A DNA stretch of 9,334 bases from Acidimicrobiales bacterium (lineage in GTDB: Bacteria; Actinomycetota; Acidimicrobiia; Acidimicrobiales; JABEUL01): contig DAIDJA010000052.1 of the NCBI GenBank assembly GCA_027451605.1, positions 1 to 9,334 on the forward strand. Reading direction: 5' to 3'. Under the pieces are notes generated by a model. The model had not been told where the DNA came from. It was given only the letters and a program-made list of their open reading frames with translations, and did not search any database. A program made the translations under genes and the position numbers. Below, piece by piece: positions 1-6,375 of the stretch. Position 1 is the first letter of the stretch; each line of letters starts with the position of its first letter.

Positions 1-82
1 GTACCTGCTTTACCGTTTGGAATATGTAGAATTGGATCCGATTACACTAAAGTTTATCTGAAAAAATATATCAGCTAGAGAA
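1..82 (-). repeat. Left copy of an 82-bp duplicated gene leader
   Basis: This segment matches 3391-3472 at every position except one (g at 78, c at 3468), and the similarity stops abruptly at 83. In the right copy the segment is the stretch immediately upstream of the start codon of the 1055-residue propeller protein, read on the minus strand, and it carries the weak ribosome-binding site AGCAGG. By analogy, the left copy should be the 5' leader of another minus-strand gene whose ATG lies about two bases beyond the window edge. That neighbour cannot be seen, so its identity as a paralogue is an inference. The direct repeat itself is visible. Confidence 0.85.
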
Positions 83-221
83 TACGTAAGTATAAACTTC
101 TCCGGAGTATTATAGTAACAACTTTTGCAAACACTGGTTTTATGATTGTCTTGTTAGTCGGGATATTTATGCATGGGTTTTGTTTTCTTTATTCTTATTG
201 CTCAGTGAACTAAATAGCAAC
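83..221. other. Intergenic gap downstream of the propeller gene
   Basis: This AT-rich gap lies between the stop codon of the minus-strand propeller gene and the duplicated leader. I see no convincing open frame. The only pairing elements are a self-complementary ctccggag near 101-108 and weak 5-bp arms (ttgct/agcaa) near 198-220, neither followed by a clear U-run. No terminator is called. Confidence 0.5.
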
Positions 222-3200
222 TCAGCTATACTTTAATATAAGTCCGCCCGTACCGCTAGCATAAGCACCACTCCCAACAGCAAAACAGGCCAGATCCGAA
301 GGACAAGATATGCTTGGGAGATTGCCGGTACTCAAAGGAATGGTCTGGTTTGACCAGCTTATTCCACCATTTACCGTCGCGATAATTACGGATCCGCTCA
401 TGTTATATCCGGTTGCATAACAGTTCAACGCAGATTGACAAGAAATACTGTTGAAACCTTGGACATTGGAAAGTATAGTCTGATTTGCCCAGACATCCCC
501 TCCCGTGGTCGTAGAGAATATAACGCCATAGTTGAGGTTATTGCGTCCGACTGCATAACAAGATTCTGTCGTCGTACACGATATGCTATTGAGATAAGTG
601 ACGCCCGAGGGAAAAGTCTGATTCGACCAAGTTAATCCGCCGTTTACAGTTGTAAGAATTACACCATTACTCGTACCGTTATTTGGACCGGTTTGCCCTA
701 CAGCATAGCAAATTGATACCAAAACACAATATATGCTGTTAAGACCATAGATTCCGGAAGGAATGGCCTGTGTTGACCAAGTGGTTCCGCCATTAGAAGT
801 AGAAAGAATTACCCCACTGTTAAAACTTTTTTGGCCGACTACATAACATGTTGATGCCGACGGACATGAAATACTATCCGCAATAGAGACCCCCAAAAGA
901 TTAGCCGTATACGACCAGGTAATACCGCCATCGGTAGTGGATAAGACATAATTGCCACCGAGCCCAAGCCCGGTCACATAACAGGTCGAAATAGATACAC
1001 AGGCAATAGCATCTAATAGGGTAGTTCCGGAAGGAACTACCTGAGTAGACCAGGTCGTTCCGCCATTGGTTGTGGCAATTATGGTTCCCTGATTGGAGCC
1101 ATTTTGTCCTACGGCAAAACACACCAGAACTGACGGACAAGAGATAGCTGAAAGATTTGAAATTTCCAAAGGATTTGTCTGAGTTGACCAGGTCGTTCCA
1201 CTATTGGTTGTGGCTAGTACTGCGCCACTGTAGCTTCCGCTTACACCAGCAACATAGCATGTTGACCCTAATATACAATCAATTCCAGAAGGCATAAATA
1301 TTCCGGAAGGAATGGCCTGTGTTGACCAAGTAGTACCACCGTTTACGGTAACGACAATTAGACCGTTTTGAGAGCTGTTCTGTCCGACAGCATAACACGT
1401 CGAGATCGACGGACACGACACGCCATTAAAGACAACACTTCCGGTAGGTATGGTCTGTGTTGACCAAGTAGTACCACCATCAGTGGTTGCAAGAATTACA
1501 GCAGTACCATAGCCTGATCCTACGGCAAAGCAAGTCGATGATGATGTACAAGAAATGCCATTAAAGCTAGCACTACCCGAAAACATATTGTGGATCGTCC
1601 AACTGGCTCCACCGTTGACGGTGCTAACTACTACACCAAATCCGGAAATACCTTCTCCGACCGCATAGCATATTAATACCGACGGACATGAGATACTTTT
1701 TAAGTAACCGGTCCCATATGGAATAGTTTGAAATAACCAATCGGAACCTCCGTCATTAGTAGAAACAATCGATCCACTAGAAGAACTATTCTCCCCTACC
1801 GCATAACAAGTCGATACGGATGGGCATGCAATTCCGTTGAAGCCGCTAATCGGTGCGGGATATGAAGCGTCGACAGACCACGTCTTCATATAATAAAACA
1901 GATCTCCTGACCATGTTGCTGAAACTCCTATCGGAGTAGTAACTGAAATATCCACAGTTCCAGCTGAACCGGCCGGTGAAGTTACGGTAATTGAAGTTGA
2001 ACTGTCACTTGTTATGGTGCCGGGATTAGGTCCGAAATCAACTTCCGTGGCATTTTCCAGGTTGGTTCCTGTAACGGTAACAGTGGTGCCTCCGGTAATT
2101 GATCCAAATGAAGGAGAAACCGAAGATACTATGGGAGAATCTCCTATATAGTATCCCGTTACGTCTACAATCAGGTCAGCTGATCCTACGGCGTTATAGA
2201 CGTTAATTGAGTTGTTGTTTCCTACCTTGACAATGTCCATATTGGCAATTGTGGTGTTTTGATTAAAGTTAATGTCAGATACGTTGGGTGCTGTTGTGGT
2301 ATTTGGAGGAGTGGGATATATTATTAAAAAGCCTCCGTTTGAGGTTGTATCTGTAACCGTTACGTTAATTGCTATAGCCGTGGCATCTTGTGGTATGTTG
2401 TCTATACCGGATACCTGTATAGTCTTAGTCTCATTTTGAGTTAAAGGACCGTTATTTGAAGTAGTCCCCGAATTACACTGATTTGAGGTGATATTGGTGG
2501 TATTGACGGCTCTGGTATCACATATCCTTATGGGATTGATGGGATTAAATACCGATCCGTTTAAAGTTGTGGTTGATCCACTAAAGTATCCCACTATGTC
2601 TATTATGACATCAGTATTTCCCGTATAGTTATAGACATTTATGTCCCCCGTTGCGGTGTCAACTTTAACTATTGCCCTGTTGGCTATAGTGGTGTTTTGA
2701 TTAAAGTTAATATTTGAGGCATTGGGAATAGATGTGTCATTTGAAGGATATATCGTTAAAAAGCCTCCCGGTTGAGTGGTATCTGTAACGGTTACATTTA
2801 AAGTTACGGCAGTTGCCGTACTTGGAATGTTATCTGATACTCCTCCGGGACCCGTTCCGTCTACATTTACGTTTATGGTCTGATTTGAAGTTAAAGGGCC
2901 GGTATTTGAAGTTGTTCCGTCATTACACTGATTGGAAGCTATATTAGATGATACCGCTCTGGTATCACATACCCTTACGGGGTTAATGGGGGTATAGGCC
3001 ACATAGCTGAATAAGTCATTGGATGAAGTTAAAGAAGTGCCCGAAGTTGATACCACGGTTATGTCAACTTCAGAAGATCCTAAAGGAGATACGGCAGTTA
3101 TTTCAGTCGAAGATAGGACATTAACGTCAGTGGAGGCATTTGAACCGAACATTACGGTATCCCCTGATATAAATCCAGATCCCGTTACAGTTACCAAAGT

Positions 3201-3389
3201 ACCCCCTGAAGTCGGTCCTATATTAGGAGATATAGAAGATACTGCGGGAATTGAAGAAGAGCTTAAAGAGTAGTTGTTTAATGGCTTATATGAATTAAAA
3301 GAAGACAGTACCGTAACTAAGACACAGGATAAGAGAATAATTAAAAAAGAGGGGGTATTTTTTAATTTAAAGGGAATTGGGTTATTCAT
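222..3389 (-). CDS. Secreted IPT/TIG and C-x5-C/Asp-box beta-propeller repeat protein, 1055 aa
   Basis: This is probably a large exported surface or extracellular protein. Residues 1-30 have basic residues followed by a hydrophobic core (FLIILLSCVLVTVLSS), consistent with a signal peptide or anchor. Residues about 47-130 form an IPT/TIG immunoglobulin-like domain (S-P-x-x-G-P-T-S-G-G-T-x-V-T-V-T-G). Residues about 131-271 and 280-416 are two copies of a module with C-D-T-R, N-V-T-V-T-D-T-T, N-F-N-Q-N-T-T-I-A-N and D-(I/V)-x-G-Y-(F/Y) signatures. Residues about 418-501 are a second IPT/TIG domain. Residues about 517-1055 hold twelve repeats of about 45 residues, each with C-x5-C; eleven also carry an Asp-box-like N/D-G-G-x-x-W. 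Such repeats are typical of BNR/YCF48-like beta-propellers. No catalytic motif or C-terminal anchor is visible, so binding or adhesion is an inference. The ATG follows AGCAGG after 4 nt, and no in-frame start lies nearby upstream. The stop is TGA. Confidence 0.9.
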   Translation of the reverse strand: MNNPIPFKLKNTPSFLIILLSCVLVTVLSSFNSYKPLNNYSLSSSSIPAVSSISPNIGPTSGGTLVTVTGSGFISGDTVMFGSNASTDVNVLSSTEITAVSPLGSSEVDITVVSTSGTSLTSSNDLFSYVAYTPINPVRVCDTRAVSSNIASNQCNDGTTSNTGPLTSNQTINVNVDGTGPGGVSDNIPSTATAVTLNVTVTDTTQPGGFLTIYPSNDTSIPNASNINFNQNTTIANRAIVKVDTATGDINVYNYTGNTDVIIDIVGYFSGSTTTLNGSVFNPINPIRICDTRAVNTTNITSNQCNSGTTSNNGPLTQNETKTIQVSGIDNIPQDATAIAINVTVTDTTSNGGFLIIYPTPPNTTTAPNVSDINFNQNTTIANMDIVKVGNNNSINVYNAVGSADLIVDVTGYYIGDSPIVSSVSPSFGSITGGTTVTVTGTNLENATEVDFGPNPGTITSDSSTSITVTSPAGSAGTVDISVTTPIGVSATWSGDLFYYMKTWSVDASYPAPISGFNGIACPSVSTCYAVGENSSSSGSIVSTNDGGSDWLFQTIPYGTGYLKSISCPSVLICYAVGEGISGFGVVVSTVNGGASWTIHNMFSGSASFNGISCTSSSTCFAVGSGYGTAVILATTDGGTTWSTQTIPTGSVVFNGVSCPSISTCYAVGQNSSQNGLIVVTVNGGTTWSTQAIPSGIFMPSGIDCILGSTCYVAGVSGSYSGAVLATTNSGTTWSTQTNPLEISNLSAISCPSVLVCFAVGQNGSNQGTIIATTNGGTTWSTQVVPSGTTLLDAIACVSISTCYVTGLGLGGNYVLSTTDGGITWSYTANLLGVSIADSISCPSASTCYVVGQKSFNSGVILSTSNGGTTWSTQAIPSGIYGLNSIYCVLVSICYAVGQTGPNNGTSNGVILTTVNGGLTWSNQTFPSGVTYLNSISCTTTESCYAVGRNNLNYGVIFSTTTGGDVWANQTILSNVQGFNSISCQSALNCYATGYNMSGSVIIATVNGGISWSNQTIPLSTGNLPSISCPSDLACFAVGSGAYASGTGGLILKYS
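751..782 (-). repeat. Internal 32-bp identical repeat, copy 1 (blade 8)
   Basis: These 32 bases are identical to 1300-1331. The spacing is 549 bp, exactly 183 codons or four blades. The block encodes the T-W-S-T-Q-A-I-P-S-G-I segment shared by blades 8 and 4, and the flanking bases diverge. This points to a recent copy or to gene conversion between blades. Confidence 0.8.
1300..1331 (-). repeat. Internal 32-bp identical repeat, copy 2 (blade 4)
   Basis: This is the partner of 751-782 in the same reading frame. An overlapping 24-bp identity also joins 1317-1340 (blade 4) to 1455-1478 (blade 3), one blade or 46 codons apart. DNA-level identity inside otherwise diverged blades argues for ongoing unit exchange. 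Confidence 0.8.
2142..2999 (-). repeat. Duplicated 140-residue C-D-T-R / D-V-x-G-Y module
   Basis: Two tandem protein modules (copy A codons at about 2999-2577, copy B at about 2552-2142) lie between the two IPT/TIG domains. Both have N-P-(V/I)-R-(V/I)-C-D-T-R-A-V, S-N-Q-C-N-(D/S)-G-T-T-S-N, G-G-F-L-(T/I)-I-Y-P, I-N-F-N-Q-N-T-T-I-A-N and I-N-V-Y-N. Each holds one cysteine pair (C141/C155 and C290/C305), likely a disulfide. I recall similar modules from actinobacterial secreted proteins but cannot name a family with certainty. Confidence 0.75.
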
Positions 3390-3390
3390 G

Positions 3391-3472
3391 GTACCTGCTT
3401 TACCGTTTGGAATATGTAGAATTGGATCCGATTACACTAAAGTTTATCTGAAAAAATATATCAGCTACAGAA
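3391..3472 (-). repeat. Right copy of the duplicated leader, directly upstream of the propeller gene
   Basis: One base separates this 82-bp segment from the ATG at 3387-3389. It differs from 1-82 at one position only. On the minus strand it contains the likely ribosome-binding site AGCAGG (3394-3399). No strong sigma70-type promoter is visible inside it, so it may be a conserved transcribed 5' untranslated region rather than only a promoter. No start codon or short open frame is visible inside it on that strand. Confidence 0.85.
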
Positions 3473-3544
3473 ATTAAAGACTTACCGTCATTTAGATAGA
3501 CAATAAAGGATTTTTACGGTTTCTCTAAACTTAAGCCTACAATT

Positions 3545-3573
3545 AAAATAATTCTATCCCATTTAAATATCAA
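3545..3573 (-). promoter_or_regulatory. Candidate promoter of the propeller gene
   Basis: On the minus strand TTGATA (3568-3573) is followed, after 17 nt, by TATTTT (3545-3550). These match the sigma70 consensus at 5 of 6 and 4 of 6 positions. The resulting transcript would carry a leader of about 150 nt that includes the duplicated 82-bp segment. In such AT-rich DNA a chance match is quite possible. Confidence 0.3.
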
Positions 3574-3589
3574 CCTTTTAATGAGATCT
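3570..3589 (-). promoter_or_regulatory. Shared upstream motif, copy near the propeller gene
   Basis: On the minus strand this reads AGATCTCATTAAAAGGTTGA. A near-identical stretch lies at 4545-4563 upstream of the peroxiredoxin gene; the two share 13 identical bases (TTTAATGAGATCT on the plus strand) plus TCAAC. It overlaps the -35 of the candidate propeller promoter. It may be a common regulator or UP-type site, or chance. Confidence 0.3.
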
Positions 3590-3754
3590 GATTTGAATCT
3601 CGTATTATATCGTTGTTTAAGTTGCAGGACAGAAGATCGTCTGTGACCTAATTAAGCATGAAGGAAGAATTATGACTTTTTCCCGAAATGTTCTGTTCGG
3701 ATATTCATTCTTACGGGACTAAACATTTTGTGGAACCGGATCCAGGCCAATAAA

Positions 3755-3784
3755 TTTAGAAGACCGACAAAGCGGTCTTCTAAA
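3755..3784 (-). terminator. Hairpin terminator candidate after the peroxiredoxin gene
   Basis: There is a perfect 12-bp inverted repeat (arms 3755-3766 and 3773-3784) with a 6-base loop, 31 bp downstream of the peroxiredoxin stop. On the minus strand the stem is followed by only a weak T-rich tract (TTTATT), so it is not a textbook intrinsic terminator. Its position and perfect pairing still favour transcript termination or 3'-end protection. Confidence 0.65.
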
Positions 3785-3815
3785 AAAGATTAATTCTGAT
3801 TTAATATATACCGGC

Positions 3816-4451
3816 TTATTTATTGGGTTGAGGAGTTAACCTAAGATATGGTTTGAGCTTCTTGAAACCTTTAGGGAATTTCTTTTCCGCATCTTCATCG
3901 GAAATCGCCGGAGCAATAATAACATCATCTCCGTCTTTCCAATCCACCGGCGTGGAAACAGAATACTTTGCTGTCAACTGAAGTGAATCGATAACTCTCA
4001 GTATTTCATTGAAGTTCCTACCTGTTGAAGCGGGATAGGTTATCGTAAGTTTAATTTTTTTGTCTGGACCAATTACAAATACAGTCCTAACCGTCAAAGA
4101 ATCGAGTGAATTAGGGTGAATCATTTCATACAATTCAGCGACTTTCTTGTCTTTATCACCGATTAATGGAAAGTTTAAAGCGGTACCCTGAGTCTCTTCG
4201 ATATCAGACTTCCAGGCATTATGATCGGTCACGTCATCTACGCTGACACCAACTACTTTGACTCCTCTTTTATCAAACTCACCTTTTAATTTAGCTACCG
4301 CTCCCAATTCGGTGGTGCAGACCGGAGTAAAATCCTTCGGGTGAGAAAATAATACTCCCCAAGAATCTCCAAGCCATTCATGAAAATTAATTGTACCCTC
4401 GGTTGAATCTGCGGTGAAATCCGGAGCCGTATCACCTAGCCTTATTGACAT
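3816..4451 (-). CDS. 1-Cys peroxiredoxin (Prx6-type), 211 aa
   Basis: This is a cytosolic thiol peroxidase that reduces hydrogen peroxide and organic hydroperoxides. The thioredoxin-fold start (L-G-D-T-A-P-D-F) is followed by the active-site segment S-H-P-K-D-F-T-P-V-C-T-T-E, with peroxidatic Cys45, Thr42 and Pro38. Arg122 (T-V-R-T-V-F) and the Y-P-A-S-T-G-R-N-F-N-E-I-L-R block (139-152) are family-typical. The C-terminal extension (W-K-x-G-D-D-V-I-I ... K-P-Y-L-R) and the length near 210 residues fit the Prx6 group. Cys45 is the only cysteine, so there is no resolving cysteine and an external thiol must regenerate it. AGAAAGG precedes the ATG by 9 nt. No signal peptide is present, unlike its neighbours, so its link to the surface genes is probably only positional. 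Confidence 0.97.
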   Translation of the reverse strand: MSIRLGDTAPDFTADSTEGTINFHEWLGDSWGVLFSHPKDFTPVCTTELGAVAKLKGEFDKRGVKVVGVSVDDVTDHNAWKSDIEETQGTALNFPLIGDKDKKVAELYEMIHPNSLDSLTVRTVFVIGPDKKIKLTITYPASTGRNFNEILRVIDSLQLTAKYSVSTPVDWKDGDDVIIAPAISDEDAEKKFPKGFKKLKPYLRLTPQPNK

Positions 4452-4460
4452 ACTTATTTA

Positions 4461-4467
4461 CCTTTCT
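4461..4467 (-). promoter_or_regulatory. Ribosome-binding site of the peroxiredoxin gene
   Basis: AGAAAGG on the minus strand, 9 nt before the ATG at 4449-4451. It fixes the start, and the resulting N-terminus (M-S-I-R-L-G-D-x-A-P-D-F) agrees with the family. Confidence 0.8.
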
Positions 4468-4506
4468 TGTTTGTATTTCCTGATATAGTTTGTGACTACG
4501 GTATTA

Positions 4507-4538
4507 ATTATAGCTTTAATGGGGTCAAAACCTGACAA
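4507..4538 (-). promoter_or_regulatory. Candidate promoter of the peroxiredoxin gene
   Basis: A perfect TATAAT (4507-4512, minus strand) lies about 55 bp before the start codon. The upstream TTGTCA (4533-4538) is 20 nt away and TTGACC (4523-4528) only 10 nt away, so neither gives ideal spacing. The -10 is the supported part; the -35 choice is uncertain. Confidence 0.4.
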
Positions 4539-4544
4539 AATTAG

Positions 4545-4563
4545 TCAACATTTAATGAGATCT
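4545..4563 (-). promoter_or_regulatory. Shared upstream motif, copy near the peroxiredoxin gene
   Basis: On the minus strand this reads AGATCTCATTAAATGTTGA. It matches 3570-3589 apart from one substitution and one single-base length difference. It lies about 30 bp upstream of the TATAAT, where an activator or UP element could act. Function is an inference. Confidence 0.3.
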
Positions 4564-4722
4564 TAACGGTTAGTGTCATTGCATGAAGCTAGTTCCAAAC
4601 AATACCATGATACCGACCGCGCCCTTATCACAGGATAATGCATATTGAAGCTATAGAATAACCGCCGATAACTAAGTCAATAAACCATTACTATACGTAA
4701 CCCTGCGTAATTCAATAGAGCA
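4564..4722. other. Intergenic gap with no recognised feature
   Basis: This lies downstream of the 182-residue secreted protein gene. A 5-bp hairpin (ttatc-acag-gataa near 4625-4638) is too short, and lacks a T-run, to be called a terminator. No gene is seen. Confidence 0.4.
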
Positions 4723-5271
4723 CTACTTAAATACCGTACAACCTTGGCAAAACCCGATCGATTGACCGTTAACGGCATCGATAACGTTAAGCTCTGACTT
4801 GTAGTTCGGTCTGACTCCGTCAGCTATCGTCCAGATGGGCATAAAAGACCCATTAACCTGGACTACCCATACCGGAGTAGTCGAACTAACATACAGTAAC
4901 CTACCGCTGCTTTTTTGAAGGGCCATAAAAGCAGCATAGCTCATTAAGTCTGCCGTTTCTGATGTCACGGTGCTAACATATCCCTTAGTTCCAACTGACG
5001 GAAGCGTAGACTCGGCTTGAGCTTTGGTCATCAACTTTTGTCCGGGAATTGTTGTTGAAGGAAACTGTTTTTCAATAGTTGCAAGCATCTTAGCAAATTC
5101 TGCCTGACAAAAAGAGCTGGAATTGTTGTTAACTGAACACGTAGCACTAGATACCGGCGGAAGCGCTTTGACGGTGGCTCTTACGGATTTAACATTAGTT
5201 AAAGAAATATCCGTAAATATAAATGCGGCCACCAATATGACTAAAACAACTGACATCAAAAGTTTTTTCAT
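4723..5271 (-). CDS. Secreted protein of unknown function, 182 aa, with CxxC near the C-terminus
   Basis: I do not recognise the family. Residues 1-20 (M-K-K-L-L-M-S-V-V-L-V-I-L-V-A-A-F-I-F-T) are a clear export signal, with a possible cleavage after V-R-A at about 30-32. The rest has four cysteines: C45 and C55 near the new N-terminus and C175-Q-G-C178 at the end, consistent with one or two disulfides or a redox or metal site. The section at about 134-173 (V-W-V-V-Q-V-N-G ... L-N-V-I-D-A-V-N-G-Q-S-I-G) faintly resembles the beta-hairpin of PepSY-like domains, which is only a guess. The ATG has a strong GAGGAG ribosome-binding site 6 nt upstream. It lies 31 bp after the 300-residue secreted protein gene on the same strand, so the two probably form an operon. 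Confidence 0.85.
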   Translation of the reverse strand: MKKLLMSVVLVILVAAFIFTDISLTNVKSVRATVKALPPVSSATCSVNNNSSSFCQAEFAKMLATIEKQFPSTTIPGQKLMTKAQAESTLPSVGTKGYVSTVTSETADLMSYAAFMALQKSSGRLLYVSSTTPVWVVQVNGSFMPIWTIADGVRPNYKSELNVIDAVNGQSIGFCQGCTVFK

Positions 5272-5277
5272 TTTAGA

Positions 5278-5283
5278 CTCCTC
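5278..5283 (-). promoter_or_regulatory. Ribosome-binding site of the 182-aa secreted protein
   Basis: GAGGAG on the minus strand, 6 nt before the ATG at 5269-5271. It is the strongest Shine-Dalgarno in the window. It sits inside the 31-bp gap after the upstream gene, as expected for an internal operon gene. Confidence 0.85.
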
Positions 5284-5302
5284 TATTATTTAATTTACCT
5301 TT

Positions 5303-6205
5303 CTAGGGCTTATTGTCCCACCAATTATTCCCGCTATAGTCATAACCGTTTAAACAATAACCGCTTGGATAAGTTCCTACGCCACAAGGAAAATCGGTAA
5401 CTGCATTAGAAAAACTACTTGGAGTAACCCATTGATCGTTTACAAGAAGCGCTGAATAATTTTGAAAAGACCCTGTAGATTCATCTGCATCTATTACGCC
5501 ATATGCATAACACTGTTCATTCCCGCTACCGGTGCAATCTAATAAATTTGAAGGATAATCGCCGTCATCAACTTCAAGACCGGTTTGCTGACCAAATCCC
5601 TGAGTACTTGTGTCTTGGGTAGAGACACCGTAAATAGTGCCGTCAATATAGATGTCCCAATAGTAGGGATTGTTTCCGTACGGTGAGTTTGGAATTAGAC
5701 TATCGTTAATTATTTGATAGGTATGTTGAGTTCCGTCTGGTTCCCATTCTGCTACTGCATGTATCCAAAAATACTGCGGGCCTTGATCAGCCCAAAAGTA
5801 ATCATAGCTATCGCAGTTGCATCCACCGGTCCCGCAAACATACTGAGATATACAATAATTATAAAAGTACCCATAACCGACCCCAGTTTCAACCCACTGC
5901 GATCCATCTTGAGTAACCGGCAACCAAGTTTCATTACTTATGTGCCCATAAGTTGAATTACTGTCGTTGGCCGGATCCGTAAAGGAAAGTGCTTCATTAC
6001 TTAACGTAGCTTGAATCCCTTCATTGTTTGTTGTTCCACAATAATTTGCAACGGAATATCCGTGTCCGGGTGGAAAACTTGGGTTGAATGGAGGTTGTTC
6101 AAAACAAGTAACTGAAGCATCTGCCGTTTTTACCTTTATTTGCATTATTGCTAGAGTTGACAATAGTAATATACACATTAAAATCCAAACATAGAAACTT
6201 TTCAT
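5303..6205 (-). CDS. Secreted cysteine-rich protein of unknown function, 300 aa
   Basis: No family is recognised with confidence. From the Met at 6203-6205 the N-terminus (M-K-S-F-Y-V-W-I-L-M-C-I-L-L-L-S-T-L-A-I-M) is an export signal, with possible cleavage after T-A-D-A at about residue 30. The mature part has ten cysteines (34, 56, 118, 124, 129, 131, 224, 232, 274, 284), including a C-x4-C-x-C cluster, so disulfides are likely. It is rich in Trp, Tyr and Gly, with W-V-E-T-G (104-108), F-W-A-D (137-140) and Y-W-D-I-Y-I-D-G ... G-V-S (182-195). Such patterns suggest a beta-sandwich, lectin-like fold, but that is a guess. An alternative in-frame ATG at 6218-6220 would add M-C-Y-I-Y. I prefer the inner start because a good promoter (6209-6237) overlaps those five codons and neither ATG has a Shine-Dalgarno. 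The gene leads the 182-aa gene in a likely operon. Confidence 0.85.
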   Translation of the reverse strand: MKSFYVWILMCILLLSTLAIMQIKVKTADASVTCFEQPPFNPSFPPGHGYSVANYCGTTNNEGIQATLSNEALSFTDPANDSNSTYGHISNETWLPVTQDGSQWVETGVGYGYFYNYCISQYVCGTGGCNCDSYDYFWADQGPQYFWIHAVAEWEPDGTQHTYQIINDSLIPNSPYGNNPYYWDIYIDGTIYGVSTQDTSTQGFGQQTGLEVDDGDYPSNLLDCTGSGNEQCYAYGVIDADESTGSFQNYSALLVNDQWVTPSSFSNAVTDFPCGVGTYPSGYCLNGYDYSGNNWWDNKP

Positions 6206-6208
6206 ATA

Positions 6209-6237
6209 TATATAGCACATTTCTAAATAAATGACAA
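6209..6237 (-). promoter_or_regulatory. Promoter of the secreted-protein pair, probably leaderless
   Basis: On the minus strand TTGTCA (6232-6237) and TATATA (6209-6214) are separated by exactly 17 nt. The ATG at 6203-6205 begins only 3 nt after this -10, or less if the box is shifted within the TATATATAT run. That places the transcription start at or very near the start codon, which would explain the absence of a Shine-Dalgarno. Matches to the sigma70 consensus are 5 of 6 (-35) and 4 of 6 (-10). Confidence 0.5.
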
Positions 6238-6345
6238 GTAGTTTTCTAAATTAGTCCTCTAGTTTCGGAGTGATTAAACCAATTTAATTATCATAAAAAC
6301 CAGAATGGGTCCAGCCATCATAGCGTCAACAATGTATAAGATTCA

Positions 6346-6375
6346 ATGACTTCGAGGACCTAATATTGCTAATAT
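6346..6375 (+). promoter_or_regulatory. Candidate leaderless promoter of the GxGYxYP gene
   Basis: ATGACT (6346-6351) and TAATAT (6370-6375) are 18 nt apart, and the ATG at 6382 starts 6 nt after the -10-like box. An in-frame TAA at 6370-6372 rules out any start further upstream. The bases 6373-6381 contain no Shine-Dalgarno; GAGGA near 6354-6358 is too far away. Each box matches only 4 of 6 consensus bases. Confidence 0.35.

Larger units (their letters stand above)
222..1841 (-). repeat. Twelve tandem 45-residue C-x5-C blade repeats
   Basis: This is the C-terminal half of the large propeller protein. Each unit reads roughly (F/L)-x-(S/G)-I-S-C-x5-C-(Y/F)-A-V-G, a variable Ser/Gly/Asn loop, a hydrophobic strand, then T-x-(N/D)-G-G-x-T-W-S-x-Q-x-(I/P). 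All twelve units keep both cysteines. The last unit ends (G-G-L-I-L-K-Y-S) before its Asp-box. Units 4 and 8, and units 3 and 4, still share long identical DNA, so some copies are recent or homogenised. Confidence 0.85.
3473..3754. other. Intergenic region between the propeller and peroxiredoxin genes
   Basis: About 280 bp without a supported gene on either strand. It holds a weak promoter candidate (3545-3573) and a copy of a motif shared with the region upstream of the peroxiredoxin gene (3570-3589). I see no tRNA and no mobile element end. Confidence 0.5.

Noticed and set aside
101..220. Terminator for the propeller gene
   Set aside because: Only an 8-bp palindrome without loop and 5-bp arms with a 13-nt loop are present, neither followed by a U-tract.
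435..635. Plus-strand open frame opposite the propeller gene
   Set aside because: It lies wholly antisense to a blade-repeat coding region, has no ribosome-binding site and gives a low-complexity, unrecognisable peptide.
901..1140. Minus-strand frame in another phase of the propeller gene
   Set aside because: It is an out-of-frame shadow of the repeats in the same strand's real gene, and its regularity comes from the blade repeats.
3019..3477. Two consecutive plus-strand open frames across the propeller gene start and leader
   Set aside because: They are antisense to the TIG domain, signal peptide and duplicated leader. The second merely reads through the repeat. Composition is not protein-like for this genome.
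3578..3610. Possible tRNA T-arm (a minus-strand TTCAAAT)
   Set aside because: The flanking stem does not pair and no acceptor, D or anticodon arm can be assembled.
4533..4547. Short inverted repeat TGAC-N7-GTCA before the peroxiredoxin gene
   Set aside because: Arms of 4 bp are expected by chance in a region of this size, and no known regulator site (OxyR or PerR type) is matched.
5714..5956. Open frames on both strands inside the 300-aa secreted protein gene
   Set aside because: The secreted protein frame has a signal peptide, promoter and cysteine pattern; the others have none of these.
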